From NCBI GenBank assembly GCA_002633315.1, contig NWBN01000015.1:86490-150489 (forward strand): a stretch of DNA of 64,000 nucleotides. The letters run 5' to 3'. Each line of letters begins with the position of its first letter. Positions within the stretch are counted from its first letter, which is position 1. The stretch is from Bacteroidales bacterium Phil6 (lineage in GTDB: Bacteria > Bacteroidota > Bacteroidia > Bacteroidales > F082). Both the position numbers and the translations under genes were made by a program. Below, piece after piece: positions 1 to 7,415 of this stretch. The notes beneath the pieces were generated by a model, which worked only from the letters and a program-made list of their open reading frames with translations, did no database searches and had not been told where the DNA came from.

Positions 1-515
1 CTGTGGTGAAGTACTCTCCAACATGGTCGCGTAGTTTTATGCCGGTAAACCAGGAGATGAGAGAACATGTTGCCAAGATGAAACTCATTCCTAATAAGGC
101 TTTGTTGGAGGGTAAGTGTGTCGTGTTTTGCGATGATTCCATAGTACGTGGCACTCAACTTCGCGATAACGTCAAGATGCTGTATGATTGCGGTGCAAAA
201 GAGGTGCATATCCGCATTAGTTGTCCTCCGTTGATTTATGGCTGCAATTTCTTGAATTTTTCTGCTTCCAAAACGGAAATGGAGCTTATTACACGTCGCT
301 GCATCCAGGAACTTGAAGGCGATTCGACCAGAAATCTTGAGGCATATTGCGATTCTTCTACAAAAGAATATGCTAAGCTCGTTGAGATGCTGCGCCAACA
401 TATTGGTGTTGATAGTCTGAAATTTAATAAGTTGGATACAATATGCAATGCTATAGGTCTTAAAAAATGTGATGTTTGTACCCATTGTTTCGATGGTTCG
501 AGTTTTGGATATTGA
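1..515 (+). CDS. purF: Amidophosphoribosyltransferase, C-terminal part (5' end outside window)
   Basis: First committed enzyme of purine synthesis, converting PRPP and glutamine to phosphoribosylamine in the cytosol. Only the last 170 or so codons are in the window. The PRPP-binding loop VVFCDDSIVRGTQ is visible (about residues 40-52 of the visible part), followed by a stretch rich in conserved glycine and proline typical of the phosphoribosyltransferase fold. The tail carries CDVCTHC (Cys 156, 159, 162), resembling the C-terminal cysteine cluster that binds an iron-sulfur centre in Bacillus-type PurF; that role is inferred. The tail ends FDGSSFGY, as in Bacteroidetes versions. The reading frame runs in from base 3 without a start codon of its own. 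purC lies about 6 kb downstream, separated by unrelated genes. A terminator in a duplicated 100-bp block follows. Confidence 0.93.
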   Translation, partial: VVKYSPTWSRSFMPVNQEMREHVAKMKLIPNKALLEGKCVVFCDDSIVRGTQLRDNVKMLYDCGAKEVHIRISCPPLIYGCNFLNFSASKTEMELITRRCIQELEGDSTRNLEAYCDSSTKEYAKLVEMLRQHIGVDSLKFNKLDTICNAIGLKKCDVCTHCFDGSSFGY

Positions 516-547
516 CAATTGAAGGATATTTTATTTTGAAATTGGTT

Positions 548-647
548 ATTCCTTATATAATATGGACGTCTTAATGGGACGTCTTTTTTTCTACATTGCT
601 CAATATTTTTTATTATATAAAATACTTATTGTCAGTATGTTGAAAAA
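548..647. repeat. 100-bp direct repeat, copy 1 (contains purF terminator)
   Basis: This block recurs at 2741-2840 in the same orientation with one mismatch by eye (A at 555, G at 2748). Similarity continues weakly on both sides with small indels (TGGTT on the left, AAAATTATA on the right). The two copies bracket the AbiE genes. The block holds the purF terminator and an AT-rich tail ending GTCAGTATGTTGAAAAA. Confidence 0.97.
565..590 (+). terminator. Rho-independent terminator of purF
   Basis: GACGTC (565-570) pairs with GACGTC (578-583) across a 7-base loop and is followed directly by seven T. It lies 50 bases after the purF stop codon. Confidence 0.8.
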
Positions 648-663
648 ATTATATGACTTATAT

Positions 664-1680
664 TCATTTTTTTATTCTGTCATTCAAATCTCTTAGATTA
701 TTAATCAACTCTTCAAATGAAACAGATTCTCCGTATATCATATGCAAACGCATATTTTCATAATCAGCTTTCCATTGTTCTATGATAGTCTCAGGAGGAA
801 CGATGTTTAGCGAATCAGGATAAAGCGTATCGTAGTCAAATCCGCGCAAGCCAATGAATTTGCGACGATGTTCAACCACTTGACGGTAGAGCTGTTCGTT
901 ATGAATCGCTTTTTCCACAATAGGTGTTTTTAGCATCTGACCGATGTCATAAATATGCCGTGACATTCGTTCTACTCGAATCAAATCTTTTGGTTTGGCA
1001 AATTCTTCGTGCAATAGGAATAATTTTTCAAGGAATGTGCGTTCGGGAAGAACAGCCCGAACATTGAACTTCGGTTCTGCAAAGGGTGCTTTAGGATAAA
1101 CTTGGTCGATCATAGATTCAAGAGGGACTTCATTCACAGGCTCATTCATTGACCTGCCACTCACTTCCACTTTGACTTTGGATAGAACATATAAACCGTT
1201 TCCTCCATCAATAGAGAAAGTCAAGACAGAATCATAATTGATATTTATGGTTTCTGGGTCAGTGGTAGTGATATGAGTAATATCCACATTTACTTGAAAC
1301 TTGTTTTTTGCGATACCATTTTTGTGCAACTGTTCGGCAATGTCATGTTGCATGGTCTCTCTTACGAAAGAACATGTAGCCCGGCGCAATTTATCGCTGA
1401 TTTGTGTTTTAGATAAAGTACCGCTGAACCCCAGATATTCCCTATCAATGGTGATGTCTATATCTTCAGAAAAGCGATCAACCAAATGCCAACACTTGCT
1501 CAACGATGTGCCTCCCTTGAAAGACAAATGTTGAGCGTATGGCAGACTGTACATGGCTCGAAGGACTGCTGTTACCCACCAATCCTTTTCTATTACTTCT
1601 CGCTGTCGTATGTTCAGCTCAGTAGAAACACGATCAAGCACATCTGTGCGGTCCTCTTTTGACAAATCAATAAATTTCAT
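664..1680 (-). CDS. abiEii: AbiEii/AbiGii-type nucleotidyltransferase toxin
   Basis: Toxin half of an AbiE system, which aborts phage infection and also acts as a type IV toxin-antitoxin pair. Family members are DNA polymerase beta-like nucleotidyltransferases thought to modify RNA such as tRNA. Motifs visible: KGGTSLSK (motif I) followed about ten residues later by RFSEDIDI (acidic DxD metal site), then a lysine-containing strand VLSKVKVEVSG and a helix RTFLEKLFLLHEE that matches the C-terminal family motif. The ATG at 1680 overlaps the stop of the upstream antitoxin gene as ATGA, which argues for translational coupling and for a 338-residue product; an upstream ATG at 1704 would add eight residues. 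Catalytic residues look intact. The pair is a self-contained cassette between two 100-bp repeats. Confidence 0.92.
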   Translation of the reverse strand: MKFIDLSKEDRTDVLDRVSTELNIRQREVIEKDWWVTAVLRAMYSLPYAQHLSFKGGTSLSKCWHLVDRFSEDIDITIDREYLGFSGTLSKTQISDKLRRATCSFVRETMQHDIAEQLHKNGIAKNKFQVNVDITHITTTDPETININYDSVLTFSIDGGNGLYVLSKVKVEVSGRSMNEPVNEVPLESMIDQVYPKAPFAEPKFNVRAVLPERTFLEKLFLLHEEFAKPKDLIRVERMSRHIYDIGQMLKTPIVEKAIHNEQLYRQVVEHRRKFIGLRGFDYDTLYPDSLNIVPPETIIEQWKADYENMRLHMIYGESVSFEELINNLRDLNDRIKK

Positions 1681-2282
1681 CGTTGCAATATCATTTTTAT
1701 CCATGTAGGTGCAAGCACTATATCGTGATTAAAGTCTTGCTCCGAAACGTGTTCTGTTATCATATTCTTTATTTTCGCTATTTGCTCTTCTGTTATCAAT
1801 TTTTCACCAATCTCTCGCATGGCAAGTACTGCAAGCTGCATCAGTTTGGATTGATAAACGAAATTGCTTAAATCATTGCTATGACGAAATGTGATGCTTT
1901 TCCTTTCACCAAATTTAACCTGTCGCGCAGAACCGTCCGTTATGTAGATGATATTTGCCGGAACTTGCGTGGACAATCCTAGTTTATTAAGAGCGTAAGC
2001 TCCAGTCGGTATAATACGGGCGTTATCTCTCTTAGCTATTTTTTTAGCAATGGCATCCAATGAAGGCTCACGTAGTGTTCCATCCCATTTGTCGTACATT
2101 GGCACAAAATAAATACCTTTGGCAAAACGGTACAACTTTCCATTACGGCACAAACGAGTTAACCCTGAACGAACTGCATCGGGAGTACCATACGCAACGA
2201 AATCATCAGGAATGAAAATTGTTCCGATTCTTGCTTGTTCCACTATATCATACATAGCCTTGTAAGAACTGTTTGCACCCAT
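1677..2282 (-). CDS. abiEi: AbiEi-type antitoxin / DUF6088-like transcriptional regulator
   Basis: Antitoxin partner of AbiEii: a predicted N-terminal winged helix that represses its own promoter, followed by the domain that neutralises the toxin. The N-terminal part shows the family pattern: a short helix, then FIPDDFVAYG, RSGLTRLCRNGKLYRFAKGI (the wing, G-x-L-x-R-x-x-x-G-x-Y) and later PTGAYALNKLGLSTQVP, which is strongly typical of this family. The ATG at 2282 gives 201 residues. A GTG at 2300 in frame is rejected because it lies inside the predicted -7 element and operator at 2297-2321. It is co-transcribed with the toxin gene by a 4-base ATGA overlap. Family assignment is confident; the finer family name is less so. 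Confidence 0.88.
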   Translation of the reverse strand: MGANSSYKAMYDIVEQARIGTIFIPDDFVAYGTPDAVRSGLTRLCRNGKLYRFAKGIYFVPMYDKWDGTLREPSLDAIAKKIAKRDNARIIPTGAYALNKLGLSTQVPANIIYITDGSARQVKFGERKSITFRHSNDLSNFVYQSKLMQLAVLAMREIGEKLITEEQIAKIKNMITEHVSEQDFNHDIVLAPTWIKMILQR

Positions 2283-2296
2283 AGTCTTGAATTTTG

Positions 2297-2321
2297 CCAC
2301 AAAATTACATAATTTTTGTGG
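2297..2321 (-). promoter_or_regulatory. Promoter and predicted operator of the AbiE operon
   Basis: On the minus strand CCACAAAA, nine bases, TTTTGTGG forms a perfect 8-bp inverted repeat. A Bacteroidetes -7 element TAATTTTG (2307 to 2300) lies inside its downstream half, so a protein bound to the repeat would block transcription. AbiEi antitoxins are known to bind inverted repeats in their own promoter; that this is the site here is inferred. Confidence 0.6.
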
Positions 2322-2740
2322 TATTACATCATTCTTTTGATAGTTTTTTTATAAATTTTTGATTTTGTTTGCATATCAGGGTGGATGAAATATAAGCTAC
2401 TGCAAATGCGTTGTTTTTGTATCAAAAAAGTTTTTGAAAATACACTACATATATGCGATTGTTGGCTTATTGATGAGAATCTTGCAAGATTATTCAGAAA
2501 ACTCATGCTAAATTTCTGAAAAATACACTACCTTTGTAATGGTTTAACAATAAGCTGAAACAGAAGTGGAATATCAGAAACAAATTGCACTGAAAAAACA
2601 CCTATTATATGCTACTACGAGCGAGTTAAGAAACAATAGTATTATTAAATATTTTCCCTTTAGTTAGAAAGTACTCTTAAAGATTACGGCAATATTTCTA
2701 ATTTATTACTTACAAACTATTGAATAATAACTGGTTGTAA
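2322..2740. other. Gene-free stretch right of the AbiE genes
   Basis: No convincing protein gene is seen. A -7-like element TACCTTTG stands at 2529-2536 on the plus strand, with no clear -33 partner. A transcript from it would run about 240 bases into the second terminator copy at 2758-2783. The longest plus-strand frame inside it is about 33 codons (GTG near 2571) and is not recognisable. It may be a remnant of the cassette, a short RNA, or nothing functional. Confidence 0.4.
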
Positions 2741-2840
2741 ATTCCTTGTATAATATGGACGTCTTAATGGGACGTCTTTTTTTCTACATTGCTCAATATT
2801 TTTTATTATATAAAATACTTATTGTCAGTATGTTGAAAAA
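2741..2840. repeat. 100-bp direct repeat, copy 2
   Basis: Second copy of 548-647, offset exactly 2193 bases, same orientation, 99 of 100 bases identical by eye. It includes a second copy of the terminator (GACGTC at 2758-2763 and 2771-2776 followed by seven T). Confidence 0.97.
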
Positions 2841-2888
2841 TTTTTTAAAAAAATTATAAAATAATGTAGTTTATAAAATAAACTTGTT

Positions 2889-2896
2889 TATATTTG
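2889..2896 (+). promoter_or_regulatory. -7 element upstream of the 2968 gene
   Basis: TATATTTG matches TAnnTTTG; about 70 bases separate it from the ATG at 2968. No good -33 element is seen. Confidence 0.45.
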
Positions 2897-2967
2897 CAGC
2901 GTCAATGTTATTATCGCGATACATGGCATTAAATGTAAATTAATGTAGAATTTTAAAAATTAAAGTC

Positions 2968-3531
2968 ATGGAAATGAATGAATTAACACCTGAAAAAAGT
3001 ATTTGTTTGATATCTGAGATTATCAATCAAAGCAGAAAAGATTTTAAAATCAAGGCGGAAGTTCCCTTTTTATTATGGGGAGCCATAGTTATTGTGGTAT
3101 CTGCGGTTATATGGATTCTTGTTAATAAAACCGGTGACTATAGATGGAATTTTCTTTGGTTTGCCATTCCTGTTGTAGCTTATCCACTTAATGCATTGGT
3201 TTTAAGAAATAATGAACCTAAGGCAAAGTATTTTCTCAATGAATTGATAGGTTTGACTTGGATAATGTTCGGTATCATTTCATGTATATTGTCGTTGGTG
3301 CGTTTTTTTGTCACATTTGACGTGGTATCGTTGATATTGGTATTATTGGGATTTACAACAATTGTCAATGGTCTGATTATAAAGCACTATTATATCTCTG
3401 CATGTGGTATTATTGTTGCAATTTCAGGACCTGTTTTGTGTGCATTGTCAATAAATCCTTGTTTAATGATGATTTTTGGCTCGTTTTTTGCACTTCTTTT
3501 TCCGGGCATCATTCTTAAATGGAGTAAATGA
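2968..3531 (+). CDS. Uncharacterised multi-pass membrane protein
   Basis: A 187-residue protein with a short polar N-terminus (about 30 residues, MEMNELTPEKS onward) followed by five or six hydrophobic segments at about 33-52, 64-81, 95-115, 118-138, 140-160 and 163-184. No catalytic motif is recognised. Its stop codon overlaps the start of the winged-helix gene downstream (ATGA), so the two are probably co-translated. Small membrane proteins paired with a PadR/ArsR-like regulator occur in many Bacteroidetes; whether this pair senses or responds to membrane stress is not shown by the sequence. Confidence 0.7.
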   Translation: MEMNELTPEKSICLISEIINQSRKDFKIKAEVPFLLWGAIVIVVSAVIWILVNKTGDYRWNFLWFAIPVVAYPLNALVLRNNEPKAKYFLNELIGLTWIMFGIISCILSLVRFFVTFDVVSLILVLLGFTTIVNGLIIKHYYISACGIIVAISGPVLCALSINPCLMMIFGSFFALLFPGIILKWSK

Positions 3532-3821
3532 TTATGGAATTCAAGAAATTAGACCCAATACTTCATTCAGAGTTACGGTTGTCAATAATGTCGTTACTTT
3601 ATTATCTTGAAGAAGCGGATTTTACATATATTAAAGAAAAGACAGAGGCGACATCCGGTAATTTGAGTGTACAGCTCGACAAATTGTCGAATGTAGGGTA
3701 TATCAGTGTGGAAAAGACTTTTGCCGGGAAGAAACCTCGTACCGTATATCGCATCACTCCTGAAGGAAAAAAGGCTTTTGAAGATTATGTCGATGCCTTA
3801 AAATCTTATATTGGGAAGTAA
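3528..3821 (+). CDS. Winged-helix DNA-binding regulator (HTH_34-like)
   Basis: A 97-residue single-domain regulator. The pattern HSELRLSIMSLLYYLEEADFTY..KEKTEATSGNLSVQLDKLSNVGYISVEKTF gives helix-turn-helix, recognition helix (SGNLSVQLDKL) and then a basic wing GKKPRTVYRITPEG, ending in a helix EDYVDALKSYI that usually mediates dimerisation. This is the layout of the winged-helix family PF13601 (MarR/ArsR-like). It overlaps the preceding membrane-protein gene by four bases; a second ATG six bases later is also possible. It probably controls its own operon, which is inferred from the context only. Confidence 0.85.
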   Translation: MIMEFKKLDPILHSELRLSIMSLLYYLEEADFTYIKEKTEATSGNLSVQLDKLSNVGYISVEKTFAGKKPRTVYRITPEGKKAFEDYVDALKSYIGK

Positions 3822-3845
3822 ATATTATAGTAATCAAATGGTTGT

Positions 3846-3877
3846 ATCGGGTGTGGCAAATTGTTGTTACACCCGAT
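3846..3877. other. Stem-loop between convergent genes
   Basis: ATCGGGTGT (3846-3854) pairs perfectly with ACACCCGAT (3869-3877) across 14 bases. No T run follows on either strand, so it is not a standard terminator. It may still end transcription or stabilise the 3' end of the regulator mRNA. Confidence 0.45.
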
Positions 3878-3966
3878 AAATCCTGTCAATGTACATGTAG
3901 TGTTGAAATAATTATAATGGAATAAATGAATATGGCAGATGGCAGTAAAAGAAGGCAATATTCAAG

Positions 3967-4746
3967 TTATAAAAACTTGACAAACACATCGCTGTCAATA
4001 TTCAGTCCGAGTAATTCTGAAGCATTACCTCTGTTTATTGCGATTTCCAAAAAACCATGAGACCCGAACAGAGCCATGATATTCACATCTTTGGCATCTC
4101 TGTAGCAGTTGAGAATATCTTTGATTACATAATTTATGTTTGTAAAAGTTATATTGAAGTCACGTTTGTTCCTAACTTTATCAAACAGTTCTTTTGAGAT
4201 ATTGGTGATGAGGTTTTGGTAGTTGTCAATATAAATAACATAACCATGAATAAAGTTGGCATTGTATGTTGGTTGTAACGGAAAAATGATTTTCAACGAG
4301 TTATGGGGATTCCCTATTTCCGACAATTGGCAGCCTGAAGCGAGCATGCTGGCGACTTTGGCGAAACGATCGCGACTGCTGAAGGTGAAATAACCTGTAT
4401 CCTGAGGTATTTCAATGGTAACTGCCTCATAAGGAGTATCTCCGATAATGATAGAAAAAATGCCGTTGTCGCAACCGATAAAATAATGTCCATCTGCCTT
4501 TACAACTATATGTGAAAATTCATCACTTTCTTCGGTATCTATGCCAAGAATGTGTATGGTACCTTCGGGAAAGTTTTTATAACAATTTTTAACAATAAAA
4601 CCGGCATTCCTCAGATCGAATGGTGTAATGTTATGAGTTATGTCAACAATGACGGCTTGCGGGCAATAGGAGTAAATAACCCCTTTTACTGCACCAACAT
4701 AATAGTCTGATAATCCCCAGTCGCTTGTTAATGTGATGATTGCCAT
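3967..4746 (-). CDS. DUF62-family (SAM hydrolase/chlorinase-fluorinase-like) protein
   Basis: A 259-residue protein of the S-adenosyl-methionine hydroxide adenosyltransferase family (DUF62). Family marks seen: ITLTSDWG at residues 4-11 (conserved Asp for the adenosine ribose), AVIVDITHNI at 31-40, YFIGCDNGIFS near 88-98 and, in the C-terminal domain, YIDNYQNLITNIS. The usual DPGVG segment is replaced by IDTEESD and the usual FHGRD by FSSRD, so the catalytic Arg and His described for archaeal SAM hydrolases appear absent. The fold assignment is firm; SAM hydrolysis is uncertain. It is transcribed divergently from phoH. Confidence 0.85.
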   Translation of the reverse strand: MAIITLTSDWGLSDYYVGAVKGVIYSYCPQAVIVDITHNITPFDLRNAGFIVKNCYKNFPEGTIHILGIDTEESDEFSHIVVKADGHYFIGCDNGIFSIIIGDTPYEAVTIEIPQDTGYFTFSSRDRFAKVASMLASGCQLSEIGNPHNSLKIIFPLQPTYNANFIHGYVIYIDNYQNLITNISKELFDKVRNKRDFNITFTNINYVIKDILNCYRDAKDVNIMALFGSHGFLEIAINRGNASELLGLNIDSDVFVKFL

Positions 4747-4786
4747 GAAAAACCTTTATGTTATTTTTTGTTGTACAATAGATATG

Positions 4787-4794
4787 CAAAAATA
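4787..4794 (-). promoter_or_regulatory. -7 element of the DUF62 gene
   Basis: TATTTTTG on the minus strand, 40 bases upstream of the ATG at 4746. Confidence 0.55.
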
Positions 4795-4876
4795 CGTTTT
4801 TATATAAAATATAAGAATTAAAAAAAAATTTTTGTAAACATTTTTTCAAAGGTTTTATAATGTGGTTTTTCATTAG

Positions 4877-4884
4877 TATCTTTG
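4877..4884 (+). promoter_or_regulatory. -7 element of phoH operon
   Basis: TATCTTTG, 24 bases before the ATG at 4909. It overlaps a possible TTG start at 4882, which is therefore rejected. Confidence 0.65.
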
Positions 4885-4908
4885 TGCCGCATTTGTAAAA
4901 TAAAAACA

Positions 4909-5898
4909 ATGGCAGAACAGATAATTCAAATTGAAAATGTTAATCCCGGCGAGCTTTATGGACCTAATGACCAAAATCTCAACATGGTGAGGTCTTTATT
5001 TCCGAAATTGAAAATCATAGTTCGCGGTGATTTTGTGAAAGTCATTGGTGAGGATGAAGAGGTTGAATATTTCTTGTCGCGTTTTGTCATGTTGGTTAAT
5101 CATTTGGAACGTTATGGCAGTGTAAATGCTCAAGTCATTGAAGATATTATGTTATCTGTCAATTCTGATGCTGTTAAGAGTATGGATAATGACGATGTCC
5201 TGGTGTTTGGACGTAATGGTTTACAAATAAAAGCATTGACAGTAAATCAAAAACGTATGGTGAAAGCATGTGCCAGTAAGGACATGGTTTTTGCTATAGG
5301 TCCTGCGGGTACAGGAAAGACCTATACTGCTGTGGCTTTAGCGGTGAGAGCTTTGAAAAACAGAGAGGTTCGACGCATTATCTTGACGCGTCCGGCAGTG
5401 GAAGCCGGTGAGAATCTCGGTTTTTTGCCGGGAGACCTTAAAGAAAAACTCGACCCTTATCTGCAACCTCTTTATGATGCCTTGCGCGATATGCTGCCTC
5501 AACAGAAATTGCAGAATTACATTGAGGACGGTACTATTGAGATAGCACCTCTCGCCTTTATGAGAGGTCGTACTCTCGACCATGCTTTCGTGATACTCGA
5601 TGAGGCTCAAAATGCTACACGTTCCCAACTGAAAATGTTTCTTACAAGGATGGGACGTTCAGCCAAATTTGTCATAACCGGTGATATTACTCAAATAGAT
5701 TTGCCAAAAAATCAACCTTCAGGACTGCCTGTTGCAATAAATATCCTTGCTGAGGTCAAGGGCATAGAATTTATCTTTCTTGACGAAAAAGATGTGGTCC
5801 GACATAAACTTGTCACTGATATCGTCAATGCTTATAAACGCTATTATCAGCAACAGGATAATGAGATGGAACAAAATTCTGATGAAATGAATTATTAG
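4909..5898 (+). CDS. phoH: PhoH family ATPase
   Basis: PhoH-like P-loop ATPase of 329 residues, cytosolic, a family linked to RNA metabolism and phosphate starvation. Walker A GPAGTGKT lies at residues 131-138 and Walker B VILDEAQ at 228-234, followed by the sensor motif TGDITQIDLP at 257-266. An N-terminal region of about 110 residues resembles the KH-like part of PhoH proteins. The start at 4909 fits the -7 element at 4877-4884. The gene heads a run with an unknown gene (15 bases further) and purC (25 bases further), all on the plus strand. Confidence 0.95.
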   Translation: MAEQIIQIENVNPGELYGPNDQNLNMVRSLFPKLKIIVRGDFVKVIGEDEEVEYFLSRFVMLVNHLERYGSVNAQVIEDIMLSVNSDAVKSMDNDDVLVFGRNGLQIKALTVNQKRMVKACASKDMVFAIGPAGTGKTYTAVALAVRALKNREVRRIILTRPAVEAGENLGFLPGDLKEKLDPYLQPLYDALRDMLPQQKLQNYIEDGTIEIAPLAFMRGRTLDHAFVILDEAQNATRSQLKMFLTRMGRSAKFVITGDITQIDLPKNQPSGLPVAINILAEVKGIEFIFLDEKDVVRHKLVTDIVNAYKRYYQQQDNEMEQNSDEMNY

Positions 5899-5913
5899 CT
5901 AACATATAGTATT

Positions 5914-6339
5914 ATGCATATTCATGAATTGCAAAGTCATTTTATCCCTCATATACTAAAACTTGTAGAGGACCAATTTGTCGATGCCAATGCTTTGACT
6001 GATATTGACTTCTGGAAACGTTTTATGAAAAACAACAATATGGAGGTTGATTTCTCATGGGATGACATATCTGTAGATTGTCAACCTCTTGACGAAATGA
6101 TAACACTGATATTTTATTCATTTCCCATGCCTTATGTCGTCTCGGAAGCAAGATACGGGTTGATATTCATCAATCTTTATAATCCTAAATTTCATTATTA
6201 TCTTCTTGAGATGGCTTCGGAAGATAAATGGATTCTCAGCGAACTTGCTACAGACGAGTCTCGTAAAGAACATGGTTATTTTGAAGGAGAGCCTACGGCT
6301 GCTGAGTTTGTCAATAAGATCTTTGAATTGGAGAAGTAA
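5914..6339 (+). CDS. Uncharacterised protein between phoH and purC
   Basis: A 141-residue acidic soluble protein. No known motif is recognised. It has no signal peptide and no membrane segment. The segment FPMPYVVSEARYGLIFIN...FHYYLLEMASEDKWILSE looks like a compact alpha/beta domain with alternating hydrophobic strands. It begins 15 bases after the phoH stop and ends 25 bases before purC, so it is probably part of the same transcript. Confidence 0.75.
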   Translation: MHIHELQSHFIPHILKLVEDQFVDANALTDIDFWKRFMKNNNMEVDFSWDDISVDCQPLDEMITLIFYSFPMPYVVSEARYGLIFINLYNPKFHYYLLEMASEDKWILSELATDESRKEHGYFEGEPTAAEFVNKIFELEK

Positions 6340-6364
6340 AAACTGAATTATAAATATATTGAAT

Positions 6365-7315
6365 ATGAATGTATTAACAAGAACTGATTTTAATTTTGCC
6401 GGACAGACCAAGGTCTATCATGGCAAAGTCCGTGATGTCTATTTTATAGATGACAAATATCTCGTCATGGTAGCCACTGACCGTATCTCGGCTTTTGACG
6501 TTATTCTTCCGGAAGGTATTCCTTACAAAGGACAGGTGTTGAATCAAATTGCGTCGGCTTTTCTCGATGAGACAGCAGATATTGTTCCGAATTGGAAAAT
6601 TGCGACTCCCGACCCAATGGTGACTGTAGGTCATTTATGCAAACCCTTTCCTGTAGAGATGATTATTCGCGGTTATCTTACCGGAAGTTCATGGCGTACT
6701 TATAAAAGCGGACAGCATACTATATGTGGCGTGCAAATTCCTGATGGAATGAAGGAACACCAACGATTCGACGAGCCTGTTATTACTCCAACGACAAAAG
6801 CAGAAGAGGGACATGATGAAGATATTTCCCGCGATGAGATAATACGACAAGGACTCATAAGTGAGTCTGATTATATTCAGATAGAAGATATTACAAGAAA
6901 ACTGTTTCGACGTGGCACAGAGATAGCTGCAAAACATGGTCTTATTCTTGTTGATACCAAATATGAGTTCGGCAAGATAGGCGACACTATATATCTTATG
7001 GATGAAATTCACACACCGGATTCTTCGCGCTATTTTATAGCAGACAGATATGAAGAATGTTTTGCAAAAGGTCTGCCGCAAAAACAGTTGTCGAAGGAAT
7101 TTGTACGAGAATGGCTTATGGAGAACGGTTTTCAAGGTAAAGAAGGTCAAAAGATTCCTGAAATGACTCCTGCTATAGTCAAAAATATTTCAGACCGTTA
7201 TATTGAATTGTTTGAAAAAGTTACCGGAGAGAAGTTTGTGAAAGCTGATGATTCAGATGACATTATTAAAAGGATAGAAAACAATATCAATAACTTCCTT
7301 AAGCAATACCGCTGA
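6365..7315 (+). CDS. purC: Phosphoribosylaminoimidazole-succinocarboxamide synthase
   Basis: SAICAR synthase: joins aspartate to CAIR in purine synthesis, using ATP. At 316 residues it is the longer form common in Bacteroidetes. Signature regions: [10 protein letters not shown] at residues 17-26 (ATP-binding loop), ATDRISAFD at 37-45, then the nucleotide-site strand [16 protein letters not shown] and, later, LVDTKYEFG and [12 protein letters not shown]. The ATG at 6365 is chosen over an in-frame TTG two codons earlier. It is last in the phoH run and is followed by a strong hairpin shared with the convergent gene. Confidence 0.97.
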   Translation: MNVLTRTDFNFAGQTKVYHGKVRDVYFIDDKYLVMVATDRISAFDVILPEGIPYKGQVLNQIASAFLDETADIVPNWKIATPDPMVTVGHLCKPFPVEMIIRGYLTGSSWRTYKSGQHTICGVQIPDGMKEHQRFDEPVITPTTKAEEGHDEDISRDEIIRQGLISESDYIQIEDITRKLFRRGTEIAAKHGLILVDTKYEFGKIGDTIYLMDEIHTPDSSRYFIADRYEECFAKGLPQKQLSKEFVREWLMENGFQGKEGQKIPEMTPAIVKNISDRYIELFEKVTGEKFVKADDSDDIIKRIENNINNFLKQYR

Positions 7316-7349
7316 TATTTGCTGAAATATATACGGTAAATGCAATATT

Positions 7350-7403
7350 TAAACGGCATACGTTGTGATATTATTGATAATCACGACAGTATGCCGTTTT
7401 TTG
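7350..7403. terminator. Hairpin terminator between purC and the SirB1-like gene
   Basis: AAACGGCATAC (7351-7361) pairs with GTATGCCGTTT (7389-7399); the arm is extended inward by GTTGTGAT/ATCACGAC. T runs or A runs flank both sides, so it can serve both convergent genes. Confidence 0.8.
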
Positions 7404-7415
7404 GTATGATACGAT

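Noticed and set aside
2324..2506. 60-codon minus-strand frame beside the AbiE genes
   Set aside because: Low-complexity AT-rich frame with no start signal or motif.
548..2840. The 100-bp repeats as insertion-sequence ends
   Set aside because: They are direct, not inverted, contain a core-gene terminator and flank no transposase.
3846..3877. Stem-loop as a standard terminator
   Set aside because: No T run on either strand; kept only as an unassigned stem-loop.
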